Positions 1-9,808 are shown, numbered from the stretch's first letter. The stretch: DNA of 64,000 nt from an uncultured Lacinutrix sp. (GCA_937129145.1 CAKZMU010000046.1:1-64000), one strand, 5' to 3'. Notes: generated by a model from the letters alone, not told the origin. Translations and numbers: made by a program.

Positions 1-2973
1 GTAAACTTTAAAAACTCTTACAAATCAAATAATGATGATATAGTAATACTAAGATTTGATCCAAGAGATAAAATTTCAACACCAATTTTTAAAGGTGAAA
101 TTCATATTAATACTTCCAAAACGAAACTGCTAAAAGTAAGTGGCATCATTTTAAATGACAATTTAGAACTAGTTAGGTTTACTGAAAAAAAAGCCACAAA
201 GAAAAATTATAGCCTAGAATATGAAATGGTCTTTAAAGAAGATAATTTAAATAATACAATTCTAGATTATATTAATGTTAACCAAGAGTTTGATTATCAT
301 TTGGATGAAAATTTCGTTAGTCATGTAAAGTCTAACTCCAATCTTACATTTATTGAGTATTATACTACCAACGACAAAAAATCATTAGGTAGACAATTTA
401 GTCGTAACAACAGTGATTGGGAAAATTTAGATGAGATTGGTTATAATAAGGAGTATTGGGAAAATAATCCAATAGTAAAAAGAACACCAGTTGAAAAAGA
501 AGTAATTGATGCTTTTGAAAAAGATAATGCTTTTGAATCAATTTTTTTAAATAGCAAAGATCAAATAACATTGATTCAATCTAAAATTTCTAGTGATCAT
601 ATAATTGTAGAGATGGATAGTCTATTATCTAATTACAATTCACAAGTACCTGTTGAAAAAGTTTACTTACAAACCGATAAAAATATAATTAACGCAGAAG
701 ACAATTTGTGGTATAGTCTTTATACAGTTATTGGTCCTTTACACAATTATTCAGCAGCCAGTAAAGTTGTTTATATTGATCTTATTAATAGCAAAAATGA
801 AGTAATCTTATCGCAAAAAAAGAAGTTATTTGATGGCACAAGCATGGGTCATTTTAAAATTTCAAAAGAAATACCTAGTGGGGATTATGAATTAGTTGCA
901 TATACTAATTGGATGAAAAATTTTGGTTCAGAGTATTTTTTCAGAAAACCAATCAAAGTTCATAATCAAACTATCATCAAAGAATCGACTATAAATAATG
1001 ATTATAAACAAGGGATAGATTTTTTTCCTGAAGGAGGGTATATAATTGAAGGAATTAATAACCGTATTGCGTTTAAAATTTCTGGATCAAACAATAATAG
1101 TAATGCAGTAAATGGTAGGATTGTAGATGCTACTGGAAAATTTATAACTCAATTTTCAGCAAATAATTTGGGTGTAGGCACTTTTAATTTTGCACCAATC
1201 AATAATCAATCGTATAAAGCTATAATAGATAATTATGGAGAATTTAAACTTCCTGAAATATTGGATTCTGGATATAATTTATTTGTAAACAACTTTAATC
1301 CTAACGTTATAAAAATTAGAGTGCAAGCAAGTGAAGATTTAAGAAATCAGAAATTTTATTTAATAGGCTCTGTACGCAATCATAAATTTTTTCAAGGACA
1401 ATACAGTTTAAAAAACAAGCCTTATATTGATTTTGAAATCCCTAAAAACCTCTTTCTAGGTGGTGTAGTGACTTTAACTTTGTTAGATAGCAATTCTAAG
1501 CCTTGGTGTGAACGAGTCGTTTTTATTAATCAAAAAAATCAATTAGATATTGAGACTGAAATTAGTTTAAACGACAGTAGTAATGGTGAAAATGAAAAAT
1601 TAGTAACTGTCAACATTTCTGTTAAGGATTATTTTGGAAAACCTATGTCTACTAATTTATCTATGGCAATAACCAATTTAGATAAAGAAGAAAAAGATAT
1701 TAATGATTCGAACATCATATCATATCTCTTATTAGAGTCTGAAATGAAAGGAAGAATAAATGCTCCAAATAGTTATCTTAATATTGACAATAGAAAAACA
1801 CAATATGATTTAGATATGATTATGCTTACAAATGGATGGAGACGTTTTAAGTGGCAAACTATTAAAACTAATGATTTAAAATATTATTTTGCGCATGGAT
1901 ATAGTATTTCTGGTGTCGCTTATGATGATAAAAACAAAATATTATCAAATACCACAATAGATTTGATTATTAAATCTCCATATGAAATTAAAATGTACAC
2001 TTCTAAAACAGGGAACAACGGTGAATTCGTCTTTGATAAATTAGACCATACAGGTAAAACCGATCTTACTTTTAATGGATATGACTTAGATAAAAAACCA
2101 ATAAATCTAAAAGTAAAATTAAACAAACAAGATAATATTTCAACATTAAATCCAATCGGCAACATCTATGCTCAACAAAAAATAAATGAAATAAAATCTA
2201 ATAATATAACTACTCAATATGACACTTTAAAGTCTAATAATCAAGATGAAATTATAGAATTAGATGAAGTTCTTCTGGAAGGAAAAATAGGTGAAGAAAA
2301 ACCTACATCATTCTTAAATATAGAGCCAGATCAAGTAATAAAAATGAAAAACACTGATAGCGATATAACACAAGTATTAAATAGAGCAGCTGGTGTTTTT
2401 GTTACAGGAGATGTTAATTCACCTAAAGTTAGAATAAACGGTGTTGGAGATGTAATATGGGTCATTGATGGTATAACTGTAAAAGCAAACACAAATGCTA
2501 GAAGAGACAAAACTATAGTGTCTCCAACTTTAAATGCGTATATACAGCCTAACCCAGCACCAATTGACATTACAAGTTTAGATGTAAATAATATTGATAG
2601 AGTTGAAATTTTAAGAGGTAGTAAAGTCGCCGCTTTAGGAGCTAGAGGAAATACTGCTGCAATTTTAATATATACTAAAAAAGGAAGTTATTTAAGTCCT
2701 AAAAAAATAGACTCGCCACAATTTAGCACCAATGGATTTTCTATAGAAAGGGAGTTTTATATTCCCAAATACAAGTCAAATAGAAACGATAATCCAAGTC
2801 AAACATTATTCTGGAACGGTTCTATCATTACTGATGAAAAAGGTAAAGCTTCGGTAACTTTTTCCAGTAAATCAATAAAAAATGTTCAAATTATTATCGA
2901 TGCTTTATCATTTAATGGTATTCCAGGAAATTATATTGAAACATTAGTTAATTGGAAAAAAATGAAAAAATAA
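1..2973 (+). CDS. Plug-domain surface protein with MG2-like region (5' partial)
   Basis: The frame is open from base 1, so the gene starts outside the window; about 990 codons are visible. In the middle the motif EKVYLQTDKN (about 655) is typical of MG2-like (macroglobulin) folds that precede plug domains in Bacteroidota. Near the C-terminus (about 2340-2680) there is a TonB-receptor plug-like domain with VLNRAAGVFV, VWVIDG-type and VEILRGSKVAALGARGNTA segments. Only about 95 residues follow the plug, so no outer-membrane beta-barrel is present in this chain. It probably sits in the periplasm or outer-membrane assembly, possibly pairing with a transporter or acting as a structural surface protein; substrate unknown. 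Signal peptide and any N-terminal regulatory domain are off the window. Confidence 0.8.
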   Translation, partial: VNFKNSYKSNNDDIVILRFDPRDKISTPIFKGEIHINTSKTKLLKVSGIILNDNLELVRFTEKKATKKNYSLEYEMVFKEDNLNNTILDYINVNQEFDYHLDENFVSHVKSNSNLTFIEYYTTNDKKSLGRQFSRNNSDWENLDEIGYNKEYWENNPIVKRTPVEKEVIDAFEKDNAFESIFLNSKDQITLIQSKISSDHIIVEMDSLLSNYNSQVPVEKVYLQTDKNIINAEDNLWYSLYTVIGPLHNYSAASKVVYIDLINSKNEVILSQKKKLFDGTSMGHFKISKEIPSGDYELVAYTNWMKNFGSEYFFRKPIKVHNQTIIKESTINNDYKQGIDFFPEGGYIIEGINNRIAFKISGSNNNSNAVNGRIVDATGKFITQFSANNLGVGTFNFAPINNQSYKAIIDNYGEFKLPEILDSGYNLFVNNFNPNVIKIRVQASEDLRNQKFYLIGSVRNHKFFQGQYSLKNKPYIDFEIPKNLFLGGVVTLTLLDSNSKPWCERVVFINQKNQLDIETEISLNDSSNGENEKLVTVNISVKDYFGKPMSTNLSMAITNLDKEEKDINDSNIISYLLLESEMKGRINAPNSYLNIDNRKTQYDLDMIMLTNGWRRFKWQTIKTNDLKYYFAHGYSISGVAYDDKNKILSNTTIDLIIKSPYEIKMYTSKTGNNGEFVFDKLDHTGKTDLTFNGYDLDKKPINLKVKLNKQDNISTLNPIGNIYAQQKINEIKSNNITTQYDTLKSNNQDEIIELDEVLLEGKIGEEKPTSFLNIEPDQVIKMKNTDSDITQVLNRAAGVFVTGDVNSPKVRINGVGDVIWVIDGITVKANTNARRDKTIVSPTLNAYIQPNPAPIDITSLDVNNIDRVEILRGSKVAALGARGNTAAILIYTKKGSYLSPKKIDSPQFSTNGFSIEREFYIPKYKSNRNDNPSQTLFWNGSIITDEKGKASVTFSSKSIKNVQIIIDALSFNGIPGNYIETLVNWKKMKK

Positions 2974-3122
2974 ACGCTAAAAAAGACATTCAAAAAAATT
3001 AAAACAATACTTAAAATGGTACTTTAGTTATTATGAAACATGCAACTATACATACAAGAAAATAACTTAAGCGTATTGTAACATTTTACAACTATTAGCT
3101 ACTAATATATTAAAGATTAATT

Positions 3123-3395
3123 ATGGGAGCTGGAGGTTCAATGTCAATGGCAAATGCAAGCCTAAAGTACAACAGGTCACTTATTGGTAGACGAAAGTTT
3201 AAAAATGCTAAAGATTTAATAATTAAAAAATCTGGTAAAACAAAACTTGAGTTTAAAGAAGTGAGTTCTCTGGAGTTAGCTAAAATTAAGCGTCAAATTA
3301 GGCTAGATGCCAAAAGAAGAGCAAAACAAACAATTATTGCTTATGTTGCTGCTACTATTGTTACTGTTTTATTATTAGGTTATCTCTTTTTTTAA
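3123..3395 (+). CDS. Small membrane protein, hypothetical
   Basis: A 90-residue protein of unknown function. It begins with a glycine/serine-rich MGAGGSMSMAN segment, has a strongly basic middle (many Lys and Arg, including KRRAKQ just before the membrane segment) and ends in one hydrophobic helix (about residues 69-90) with only Phe at the extreme C-terminus. This is the layout of a tail-anchored inner-membrane protein with a cytosolic basic head. The coding frame is clean and it is convergent with the CPBP protease gene, with only 4 bases between them. I recognise the type as recurrent in Flavobacteriaceae but know no role. Confidence 0.6.
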   Translation: MGAGGSMSMANASLKYNRSLIGRRKFKNAKDLIIKKSGKTKLEFKEVSSLELAKIKRQIRLDAKRRAKQTIIAYVAATIVTVLLLGYLFF

Positions 3396-3399
3396 CAAC

Positions 3400-4368
3400 C
3401 TAAATATCCTCTCCTAAGACCTTATAATCTTCTTTTGGTGGCTCAACAACTGCACCAAAAAGTTTTTCTTTCCAATTAGTCCACTTATATACTTTTGCAA
3501 AGATTAACAGTAAAATTGGGAACAAAATAAACACAGGCGCAAATACATCTATAAATCCTGCTTTGGTTGGGTCGGAAATATCCTTAAAAATAGAATCTGT
3601 TTGAAGTGCTGTCCAATCGGCGGTGACCAATAAAGCGGTAAATAAATTGTTAGCTGCGTGAAAGCCTAGTGCCAACTCTAACCCTTCGTCCATAAGTGTC
3701 ATAATGCCTAGAAACAAGCCTGTTCCTATGTAATATACTAATAAAATATAGCCTAGTTTTTCTATTTCTGGGTTGGCAATATGGAGTAAGCCAAATAATA
3801 CCGATGTAAATAGTAATGGAAACCATTTGTTTTTTACCAACACACCAATACCTTGCATTAAATAGCCTCTAAATAAGTATTCTTCAAAGCTGGTTTGCAA
3901 TGGCACTAGCAAAATTGCTATGACACATAACACCAGAAATTTACCGAGTTTAAAGTTGAGTTCATACCCTTCAGGAGCCATAAAATAATCAACAAGCATC
4001 ATTCCCGAAGAAATAAGTCCCCAAAACAAAAAGGCAAACCAAAAGCGTTTCCAATCTATCTTTTTTCTGGAAGTAGTCAGCATTTTAAACGATTGCTTAT
4101 GCAAATATTTTACAAGCAATAGCAAGCAAATAAGTCCGCCAACAAAAGGTAATAGTAAAAACACAAGATTCAAATTTGGCTCAAACAAGGTCATGAGATA
4201 ATTCATATCATCAAACTTTGCTTGGTCTGCAGTTCCATCAAAAACCTTCATCATTAATGCAATTAAATGTGGCATCGAAAAAATACCAACGCCAATAATG
4301 GCACCAACAACGCCAATAATATAACGCCACCAATCGTGCTCTACTTTAAAAACTTGTGATATATACAT
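3400..4368 (-). CDS. CPBP family intramembrane metalloprotease
   Basis: This is a polytopic membrane protein of 322 residues with about eight hydrophobic segments. The catalytic signature of CPBP/Abi (CAAX-like) proteases is visible: SFEEYLFRG at residues 160-168 (paired Glu and Arg), FGLLHIANP at about 192-200 (His), and LGFHAANN at about 234-241 (second His). The family cleaves or processes membrane-associated proteins; the substrate here is unknown. It lies immediately downstream of menC (3-base gap) and is likely the last gene of that operon. A CPBP gene beside menC may be only transcriptional coupling. Confidence 0.85.
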   Translation of the reverse strand: MYISQVFKVEHDWWRYIIGVVGAIIGVGIFSMPHLIALMMKVFDGTADQAKFDDMNYLMTLFEPNLNLVFLLLPFVGGLICLLLLVKYLHKQSFKMLTTSRKKIDWKRFWFAFLFWGLISSGMMLVDYFMAPEGYELNFKLGKFLVLCVIAILLVPLQTSFEEYLFRGYLMQGIGVLVKNKWFPLLFTSVLFGLLHIANPEIEKLGYILLVYYIGTGLFLGIMTLMDEGLELALGFHAANNLFTALLVTADWTALQTDSIFKDISDPTKAGFIDVFAPVFILFPILLLIFAKVYKWTNWKEKLFGAVVEPPKEDYKVLGEDI

Positions 4369-4371
4369 ACT

Positions 4372-5406
4372 CTAAAGGTTTACGTTCCAATGTTTATTTT
4401 TATTGATTTGCAATGTACCATTTTTTACTTGTAATGGCGAGTCAAAATTATTGGTAAATAAACTTCCTGTACCCAAACCTTGATACATACTCGTATGTAA
4501 GCTGTAGGTCCATTGTGCAATGGCATTTAAACCAATATTGCTTTCTAAAGCACTGGTAATCCACCAACCAATGTTTTGCTTTTTTGCTAATTCTATCCAT
4601 TCGTTGCTTCCTTTAAAACCGCCAATTAAACTTGGTTTTAAAATAATGTACTGCGGATTGATGGTTTGTAGCAATTCTTGTTTTTTTGTTACAGAAAACA
4701 CGCCAATCAATTCTTCATCCAAGGCAATTGGCAAAGGTGCATTCTCACATAGTTTTGCCATCGCTTCAAATTGTCCTTGTTTAATGGGTTGCTCAATGGA
4801 ATGCAAATTGAATTCTGAGAGTCTTTTTAGTTTTTCCAAGGCATCTTTTGGAGAAAACGCACCATTGGCATCCACACGAAGTTCTATTTCGTTGACGCTG
4901 AATTCTTTTCTGATGGATTTTAATAAATCAATTTCAGTTTCAAAATCTATAGCACCAATTTTTAACTTGATGCATTTAAAGCCTTGCTGAATTTTATCGC
5001 TAATTTGCTGACTCATAAAGGCTTTATCGCCCATCCAAACCAAACCGTTTATGAGAATTGCATCCTCGCCTCTAGTAAAAGCTGATGAAAACAAAGTAAA
5101 GGCATCATCACTCCCTAATGACTTAAACGCCATTTCCAATCCAAATTGAATGGAAGGGAATTCGACAAGTTCATCCAACAAAACATCTAAACCAAGATGA
5201 ATATTAAGGCAAGTCCATTTTAAAATATTTTCATAATTGGGTTGGTCGTCAATACTTAAACCTCTTAAAATACCGCATTCACCTATACCTCTTTTATCAT
5301 CTTTCTCTAGAATGATAATCCATGTTTCTTTTTGGGTTAAAACACCACGAGACGTTCCGCTAGGTCGTTTAAAATTGAGTATGTACTTTTGGTAAGATGC
5401 TTTCAT
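4372..5406 (-). CDS. menC: o-Succinylbenzoate synthase MenC
   Basis: This enolase-superfamily enzyme dehydrates SHCHC to o-succinylbenzoate in menaquinone synthesis. Visible active-site features are KLK around residues 147-149, the metal ligands in RVDANG (177-182), EQP (205-207) and ALDEE (228-232), and the ILKPS lysine near 257. Its 344 residues fit the family. It abuts the UPF0173 gene (stop and start adjacent) and precedes the CPBP gene, so these three genes are probably cotranscribed with menA upstream. The men context separates it from the related dipeptide epimerases and N-acylamino-acid racemases. Confidence 0.9.
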   Translation of the reverse strand: MKASYQKYILNFKRPSGTSRGVLTQKETWIIILEKDDKRGIGECGILRGLSIDDQPNYENILKWTCLNIHLGLDVLLDELVEFPSIQFGLEMAFKSLGSDDAFTLFSSAFTRGEDAILINGLVWMGDKAFMSQQISDKIQQGFKCIKLKIGAIDFETEIDLLKSIRKEFSVNEIELRVDANGAFSPKDALEKLKRLSEFNLHSIEQPIKQGQFEAMAKLCENAPLPIALDEELIGVFSVTKKQELLQTINPQYIILKPSLIGGFKGSNEWIELAKKQNIGWWITSALESNIGLNAIAQWTYSLHTSMYQGLGTGSLFTNNFDSPLQVKNGTLQINKNKHWNVNL

Positions 5407-6084
5407 TTACAATTCTATAGACTCACCAATTTCTAGAAGCATTAAATCTTTATCGCTTTCAAAAAACGTGCGTTTGGCGCTTTCGTGGTCAATTTCAATA
5501 TAGCCAAACGTATCAAAATGATAGCCTAATATTTTATCGCATTCCACAAAATCGGCTGCAATGAGTGCATCGTCAATTCCCATAGTGAAATTATCGCCTA
5601 TTGGGAGAATAGCTAAATCTAACTTTGTTTGTAACGGAATTAATTTCATATCGCAAGTCAAGGCTGTGTCGCCTGCGATGTAGATGTTTTTGTGTTCACC
5701 TTCAATTACAAAACCTCCAGGTTGCCCACCATAGCTACCATCTGGAAATGATGATGTGTGAATGGCGTTAACGTATTTAAGTTTGCCAAACTCAAAATCC
5801 CATGTACCACCGTGATTCATTGGGTGACCTTCTAAGCCTTTGTTTTGGTAATGTGTAACTATTTCGTAATTAGATACGATAACCGCTTCAGTACGTTTTA
5901 CAATAGCTTCAACATCCAAAATATGGTCTTGGTGTGCGTGTGTTAGTAAAATATAATCGGCTTGTAATTCATCAATATTTATGCTTGATGCTTTAGGGTT
6001 TCCTGAAATAAATGGGTCAACTAAAATATTAATATCTCCAATAGTAATTTGAAGACTTGCATGACCTAAAAATGTGATTTTCAT
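5407..6084 (-). CDS. UPF0173 metal-dependent hydrolase
   Basis: A 225-residue metallo-beta-lactamase-fold protein. The metal-binding motif THAHQDHILD (residues about 48-57) is present, and further ligands are likely in HTSSFPDG, AGDTALTCDM and the late GYHFDTFG segment. The family (YtkL-like, UPF0173) has no settled physiological substrate. It sits between menA and menC on the same strand and abuts menC. This suggests cotranscription with menaquinone genes, but nothing in the sequence shows a role in that pathway. Confidence 0.85.
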   Translation of the reverse strand: MKITFLGHASLQITIGDINILVDPFISGNPKASSINIDELQADYILLTHAHQDHILDVEAIVKRTEAVIVSNYEIVTHYQNKGLEGHPMNHGGTWDFEFGKLKYVNAIHTSSFPDGSYGGQPGGFVIEGEHKNIYIAGDTALTCDMKLIPLQTKLDLAILPIGDNFTMGIDDALIAADFVECDKILGYHFDTFGYIEIDHESAKRTFFESDKDLMLLEIGESIEL

Positions 6085-6132
6085 AAGGGAAAAGAGTTAG
6101 ATTTTGTCAAATTGAAAATACAAAAAATCTGT

Positions 6133-7044
6133 TTAAAGAATATGAATTATCTGACCAATTCCTAACAAGATTGCTAACAAAAAGGTGGATAAAGCTAGCA
6201 CTTTTAATTGAGGGTCTAAAGACTTGGTGTCCTTGGCTTTTAAAACTGCCACTAAATGCCTTATTAACGGTATAAATGCTATTACAAATACAAAATTAGT
6301 GATTGAACGATAGTACAAAATACCGAATAATAAACTCAACACAATAGCTCCCATCACCAAAATGGTATGGTAGCGTTTTGCTTTTTTCAACCCTAATTTA
6401 ACTGCAACCGTTATTTTATTAGAGTTAGTGTCCGATTCAATATCGCGCATGTTGTTTAGGTTTAAAACACCTGTACTCAATAAGCCTATGGCACAGGCAG
6501 GCAAAAACAGGACATGGTCTAATTGTTTTGCATATAAAAAGTAAGTACCAACAACACTTAAAAGCCCAAAAAACAAAAACACCATAATATCGCCCAATGC
6601 ACGATAGCCGTAGGCTGATTCGCCAATGGTATATTTTAGCGCTGCGAAAATACTTATAGCTCCTAATACGAAAAAGAGCATAGCATATAAAAAATGTTGT
6701 GAGCCAAAAGAACTGTATATTAATAAAAAAACAAACAGAATAACGATAAGAATATTCATTCTTATAGCTGCAAACATCTCGTCAGGTGTTATTTTTCCGC
6801 TTTGTATGGCTCGTTCTGGACCTATGCGTTCGTCGTTATCGGTACCTTTTACACCATCGCCATAATCGTTAGCAAGATTAGACAGTACTTGTAAACTAAT
6901 GGTCGCTAATAAAGCCAGAATAAAAATAGTGATATTAAAAGCACCATTATAATAAGCTAAACAGCTTCCAATAATAATTCCTGATACCGAAAGTGGCAAT
7001 GTGCGCAATCTAGCAGCTGCAATCCAAGGTTTAATTTTTTCCAT
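6133..7044 (-). CDS. menA: 1,4-Dihydroxy-2-naphthoate polyprenyltransferase MenA
   Basis: An integral membrane UbiA-family prenyltransferase that attaches the polyprenyl tail to DHNA, giving demethylmenaquinone. The first Asp-rich motif is visible as NLANDYGDGVKGTDND (residues about 56-71), and the second as NNMRDIESDTNSNK (about 197-210). The remainder is eight to nine hydrophobic helices. At 303 residues it has the usual length. It is downstream of menB with a 58-base gap and upstream of the UPF0173 hydrolase, all on the minus strand. Confidence 0.93.
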   Translation of the reverse strand: MEKIKPWIAAARLRTLPLSVSGIIIGSCLAYYNGAFNITIFILALLATISLQVLSNLANDYGDGVKGTDNDERIGPERAIQSGKITPDEMFAAIRMNILIVILFVFLLIYSSFGSQHFLYAMLFFVLGAISIFAALKYTIGESAYGYRALGDIMVFLFFGLLSVVGTYFLYAKQLDHVLFLPACAIGLLSTGVLNLNNMRDIESDTNSNKITVAVKLGLKKAKRYHTILVMGAIVLSLLFGILYYRSITNFVFVIAFIPLIRHLVAVLKAKDTKSLDPQLKVLALSTFLLAILLGIGQIIHIL

Positions 7045-7102
7045 TAAGTATTGTGATGGTTAATTTAGCGTGAATTTATTATTATTTATCACAGTTGTAT
7101 TT

Positions 7103-7942
7103 TTACGGAATCCATTTTTTATTAAAGTTGGGCTTACGTTTTTCTAAAAACGCATTTCTACCCTCAATAGCTTCATCGGTCATATATGCCAATCGCGTTG
7201 CTTCACCTGCAAATACTTGCTGACCAACCATACCATCGTCTGTAAGATTCATGGCAAATTTTAGCATTTTTATGGATGTTGGTGATTTTGCCAAAATTTC
7301 TTGCGCCCATTCATAAGCAGTATCTTCTAACTCTTCATGTGGAATGACAGCATTTACCATTCCCATATCGTAGGCTTCTTGCGCTGAGTAATTTCTTCCC
7401 AAAAAGAAAATTTCCCTTGCTTTTTTCTGACCTACCATTTTTGCTAAATAGGCACTTCCGTAGCCACCATCAAAACTGGTGACATCGGCATCAGTTTGCT
7501 TAAAAATAGCATGTTCTTTACTTGCTAATGTTAAATCGCAAACTACATGCAAACTGTGTCCGCCACCAACTGCCCAACCAGGCACCACAGCAATCACAGC
7601 TTTTGGCATAAACCTAATTAAACGCTGTACTTCCAAAATATTTAAACGATGGTAACCGTCTTCTCCAACATAACCTTGATGGCCTCTAGCTTTTTGGTCG
7701 CCACCACTACAAAATGAATAGACGCCATCTTTGGTTGAAGGCCCTTCGGCACTTAACAAGACAACACCAATAGAAGTATCTTCATTGGCATCATAAAAAG
7801 CATCATATAACTCGCTTGTGGTTTTTGGGCGAAATGCATTTCTAACATTTGGCCTATTAAAAGCTATTCTTGCTACGCCATTGGATTTTTTGTAAGTAAT
7901 GTCTTCGTACTCTTTTACTACTTCCCAATTTATTTTGCTCAT
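7103..7942 (-). CDS. menB: 1,4-Dihydroxy-2-naphthoyl-CoA synthase MenB
   Basis: This crotonase-fold enzyme closes the naphthoate ring of o-succinylbenzoyl-CoA. MenB-specific features are RPNVRNAFRPKT near the N-terminus, the oxyanion-hole segment CSGGDQKARG (about 78-87), VPGWAVGGGHSLHVVCDL, TSFDGGYGS, and the C-terminal EGRNAFLEKRKPNF. At 279 residues it is full length. The CoA substrate would require MenE, which is not encoded in this window. It probably starts the menB-menA-UPF0173-menC-CPBP transcription unit, since the gene upstream is divergent. Confidence 0.95.
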   Translation of the reverse strand: MSKINWEVVKEYEDITYKKSNGVARIAFNRPNVRNAFRPKTTSELYDAFYDANEDTSIGVVLLSAEGPSTKDGVYSFCSGGDQKARGHQGYVGEDGYHRLNILEVQRLIRFMPKAVIAVVPGWAVGGGHSLHVVCDLTLASKEHAIFKQTDADVTSFDGGYGSAYLAKMVGQKKAREIFFLGRNYSAQEAYDMGMVNAVIPHEELEDTAYEWAQEILAKSPTSIKMLKFAMNLTDDGMVGQQVFAGEATRLAYMTDEAIEGRNAFLEKRKPNFNKKWIP

Positions 7943-8041
7943 TATTATAAATTATATGTTGTAAAAATACATATTAAAATAGCTTTATGGAATATGCTAT
8001 CTTTTTTTTGTTAACTTTAATAAAAATTTAAATCCCTCTAA

Positions 8042-8455
8042 ATGACTATCAAAGAAACATCTTTGGCTAGTAGTGCTATATCTACCATTGAAACTAAATT
8101 TGGCTCACTCTATTTTTTTGAAAATTTTCTTATTACTGAAATTTCAGAAGGTACAGTAGTTGGCAAAAAAGAATTTGCAAAGATTTTTGATTTATGTCAA
8201 GATATTTTTGGTGCTGAAAAACCTTTTGGTATCGTTAGCCATAGATTACATCCATACTCAGTAAATTTATTTGAACTAATTCCTATAGCCAAAAAGTTTG
8301 ATTCGGTAATAGCAAACGCTGTGGTTGCCTATACAGATATTTCTGTTAAAAATTTCGAACTGGAAAAGCGTCTTTTAAATTTTAAAGGCAAATTTTTTAA
8401 TAATTTAGAGTCAGCAGTTACTTGGACTGATAAAGAGATTGAAAAAAGCAAGTAG
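8042..8455 (+). CDS. Hypothetical SpoIIAA-like (STAS-fold-like) protein
   Basis: A 137-residue soluble protein without signal peptide or membrane helix. The alternating hydrophobic pattern (FGSLYFFENFLITEI, GIVSHRLHPYSVN, ANAVVAYTD) resembles the SpoIIAA-like family seen in many Bacteroidota, but I cannot point to a diagnostic motif. It is divergent from menB and convergent with cvfB, with its stop adjacent to the cvfB stop. Function unknown. Confidence 0.6.
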   Translation: MTIKETSLASSAISTIETKFGSLYFFENFLITEISEGTVVGKKEFAKIFDLCQDIFGAEKPFGIVSHRLHPYSVNLFELIPIAKKFDSVIANAVVAYTDISVKNFELEKRLLNFKGKFFNNLESAVTWTDKEIEKSK

Positions 8456-9292
8456 CTATTTTTTAGCTAACTTAATACCATTATCTTCAATTGTAATTAA
8501 TCTTTGCTTGTACAGATTGCCTATTGCTTTTTTAAAGCTCTTTTTACTCATTTGAAGTGTGTCTTTAATGTCTTCAGGCGACGATTTATCTGTTAGATTT
8601 AAGTAACCACCGTTGTCCTCTAGTTCATTTAAAACTGTTTCAGCATTGGGTTCTATATTTCTATACCCAATCTGCCCTAAAGTGATATCTAGCTTATTGT
8701 CAGGGCGAATTTTCTTTATAATACCTTTTAATCTATCACCAACACTTAAATCTTTAAATATTTGGTCAGTAAATATTAACCCTAAATGTTTTTTATTGAC
8801 AATGACATTCATACCAATTTCTGAAGGATGAGATACAATTAAATCGACTTCGTCAAATTGCTTAACTGTCAACTCATTATTATCCAGAAAATGATTGGTT
8901 TTACTTGAAGTCACTAGCCTATTGGTTTCTTCATCTAAATAGCAATGCACCAAATACCAACCACCTTTTTTCATTTTAAAGGCTTGTTCCTTAAAAGGGC
9001 AAAACAACTCTTTTACCATTCCCCAATCCAGAAAAGCACCATGTTTTGTAACTGCATTACAACGTAGTAAAGCAAAATCTCCTTTTTTTATGTAAGGTCT
9101 GTCGGTAACAGCAACCAATCGTTCTTCATTATCTAAATACACAAATACTTCGAGCTTGTCCCAAATTTTGAATTCTTCTGGTACGTATCTATTTGGCAAA
9201 AGAACTTCATTACCTTCTTCATCGCTTAAAAATAGCCCTGGCTCTTTTTCTCTAAGTATTGTTAGTGTGTTATATTCTCCAATGTTTATCAT
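8456..9292 (-). CDS. cvfB: CvfB-like S1 RNA-binding protein
   Basis: This 278-residue protein has the CvfB/YitL layout: consecutive S1-type OB folds. The second is clearest, as GDFALLRCNAVTKHGAFLDWG around residues 71-91, and the third is VGDRLKGIIKKIRPDNKLDI near 185. A C-terminal winged-helix domain ends with KKSFKKAIGNLYKQRLI. The family binds RNA and affects virulence-gene expression in Staphylococcus (CvfB); its role in Bacteroidota is not established. It lies between menD/DUF2853 and menB on the same strand, with a terminator separating it from DUF2853. Confidence 0.85.
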   Translation of the reverse strand: MINIGEYNTLTILREKEPGLFLSDEEGNEVLLPNRYVPEEFKIWDKLEVFVYLDNEERLVAVTDRPYIKKGDFALLRCNAVTKHGAFLDWGMVKELFCPFKEQAFKMKKGGWYLVHCYLDEETNRLVTSSKTNHFLDNNELTVKQFDEVDLIVSHPSEIGMNVIVNKKHLGLIFTDQIFKDLSVGDRLKGIIKKIRPDNKLDITLGQIGYRNIEPNAETVLNELEDNGGYLNLTDKSSPEDIKDTLQMSKKSFKKAIGNLYKQRLITIEDNGIKLAKK

Positions 9293-9325
9293 GCTGCAAA
9301 TGTAAACATATTAGTAGTAGGAATA

Positions 9326-9357
9326 AAAAAGCGCCACAACAAATTGTGACGCTTTTT
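9326..9357 (-). terminator. Rho-independent terminator after the DUF2853 gene
   Basis: A hairpin with arms AAAAAGCG plus CACAA and TTGTG plus CGCTTTTT, one internal mismatch and a 4-base CAAA loop. On the minus strand it is followed by a run of T. It lies 39 bases after the DUF2853 stop and ahead of cvfB, so cvfB probably has its own promoter. Confidence 0.8.
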
Positions 9358-9395
9358 ATATTGGTTAAGCTCATATTTATAAGCTCTATTTTTTT

Positions 9396-9734
9396 CTAGT
9401 AAGCAGATTCTTTACCAAAATGTTTCGTTAACAAATAATAAACTACTGCTCTGTATTTGTTTCTATTGGATTGACCATAAGTATCCATGACTTTATTAAT
9501 ACCATCATCAAGTTTAGAACTGTTTGCAAGTCCTAATTTTTTAATCAAGAAATTATTTTTTACTGTTTCTAATTCTGATTCGTCACTACCTGAAACCGTT
9601 GAAGCATCAGCATTGTAAATAGATGGACCACAACCAATGGTTACTTTTGTTAATAAATCCATATCAGGATTCACACCACATTTGTCTTTTAAATCTGCTG
9701 CGTACTTTACAATAAGTTCGTCTCTTTTACTCAT
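9396..9734 (-). CDS. DUF2853 family protein
   Basis: A 112-residue soluble protein with the typical DUF2853 opening MSKRDELIVKYAADLKDK, the conserved TIGCGPSIYNADASTVSG stretch and the C-terminal YRAVVYYLLTKHFGK. The fold is known to be helical, but no function is established. It lies just downstream of menD (74-base gap) on the same strand and is followed by a strong terminator, so it may end the menF-thioesterase-menD transcript. Confidence 0.85.
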   Translation of the reverse strand: MSKRDELIVKYAADLKDKCGVNPDMDLLTKVTIGCGPSIYNADASTVSGSDESELETVKNNFLIKKLGLANSSKLDDGINKVMDTYGQSNRNKYRAVVYYLLTKHFGKESAY

Positions 9735-9808
9735 AATTACGTTATTTTTTAAAGATTAATTTGTTAACTATCAATTAGACACTAAAATACGAAAAAAGTC
9801 ACTAAAGT

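Noticed and set aside
4520-4990. 156-codon open frame on the plus strand within menC
   Set aside because: It is antisense to a well-supported menC with intact active-site motifs and has no protein features of its own.
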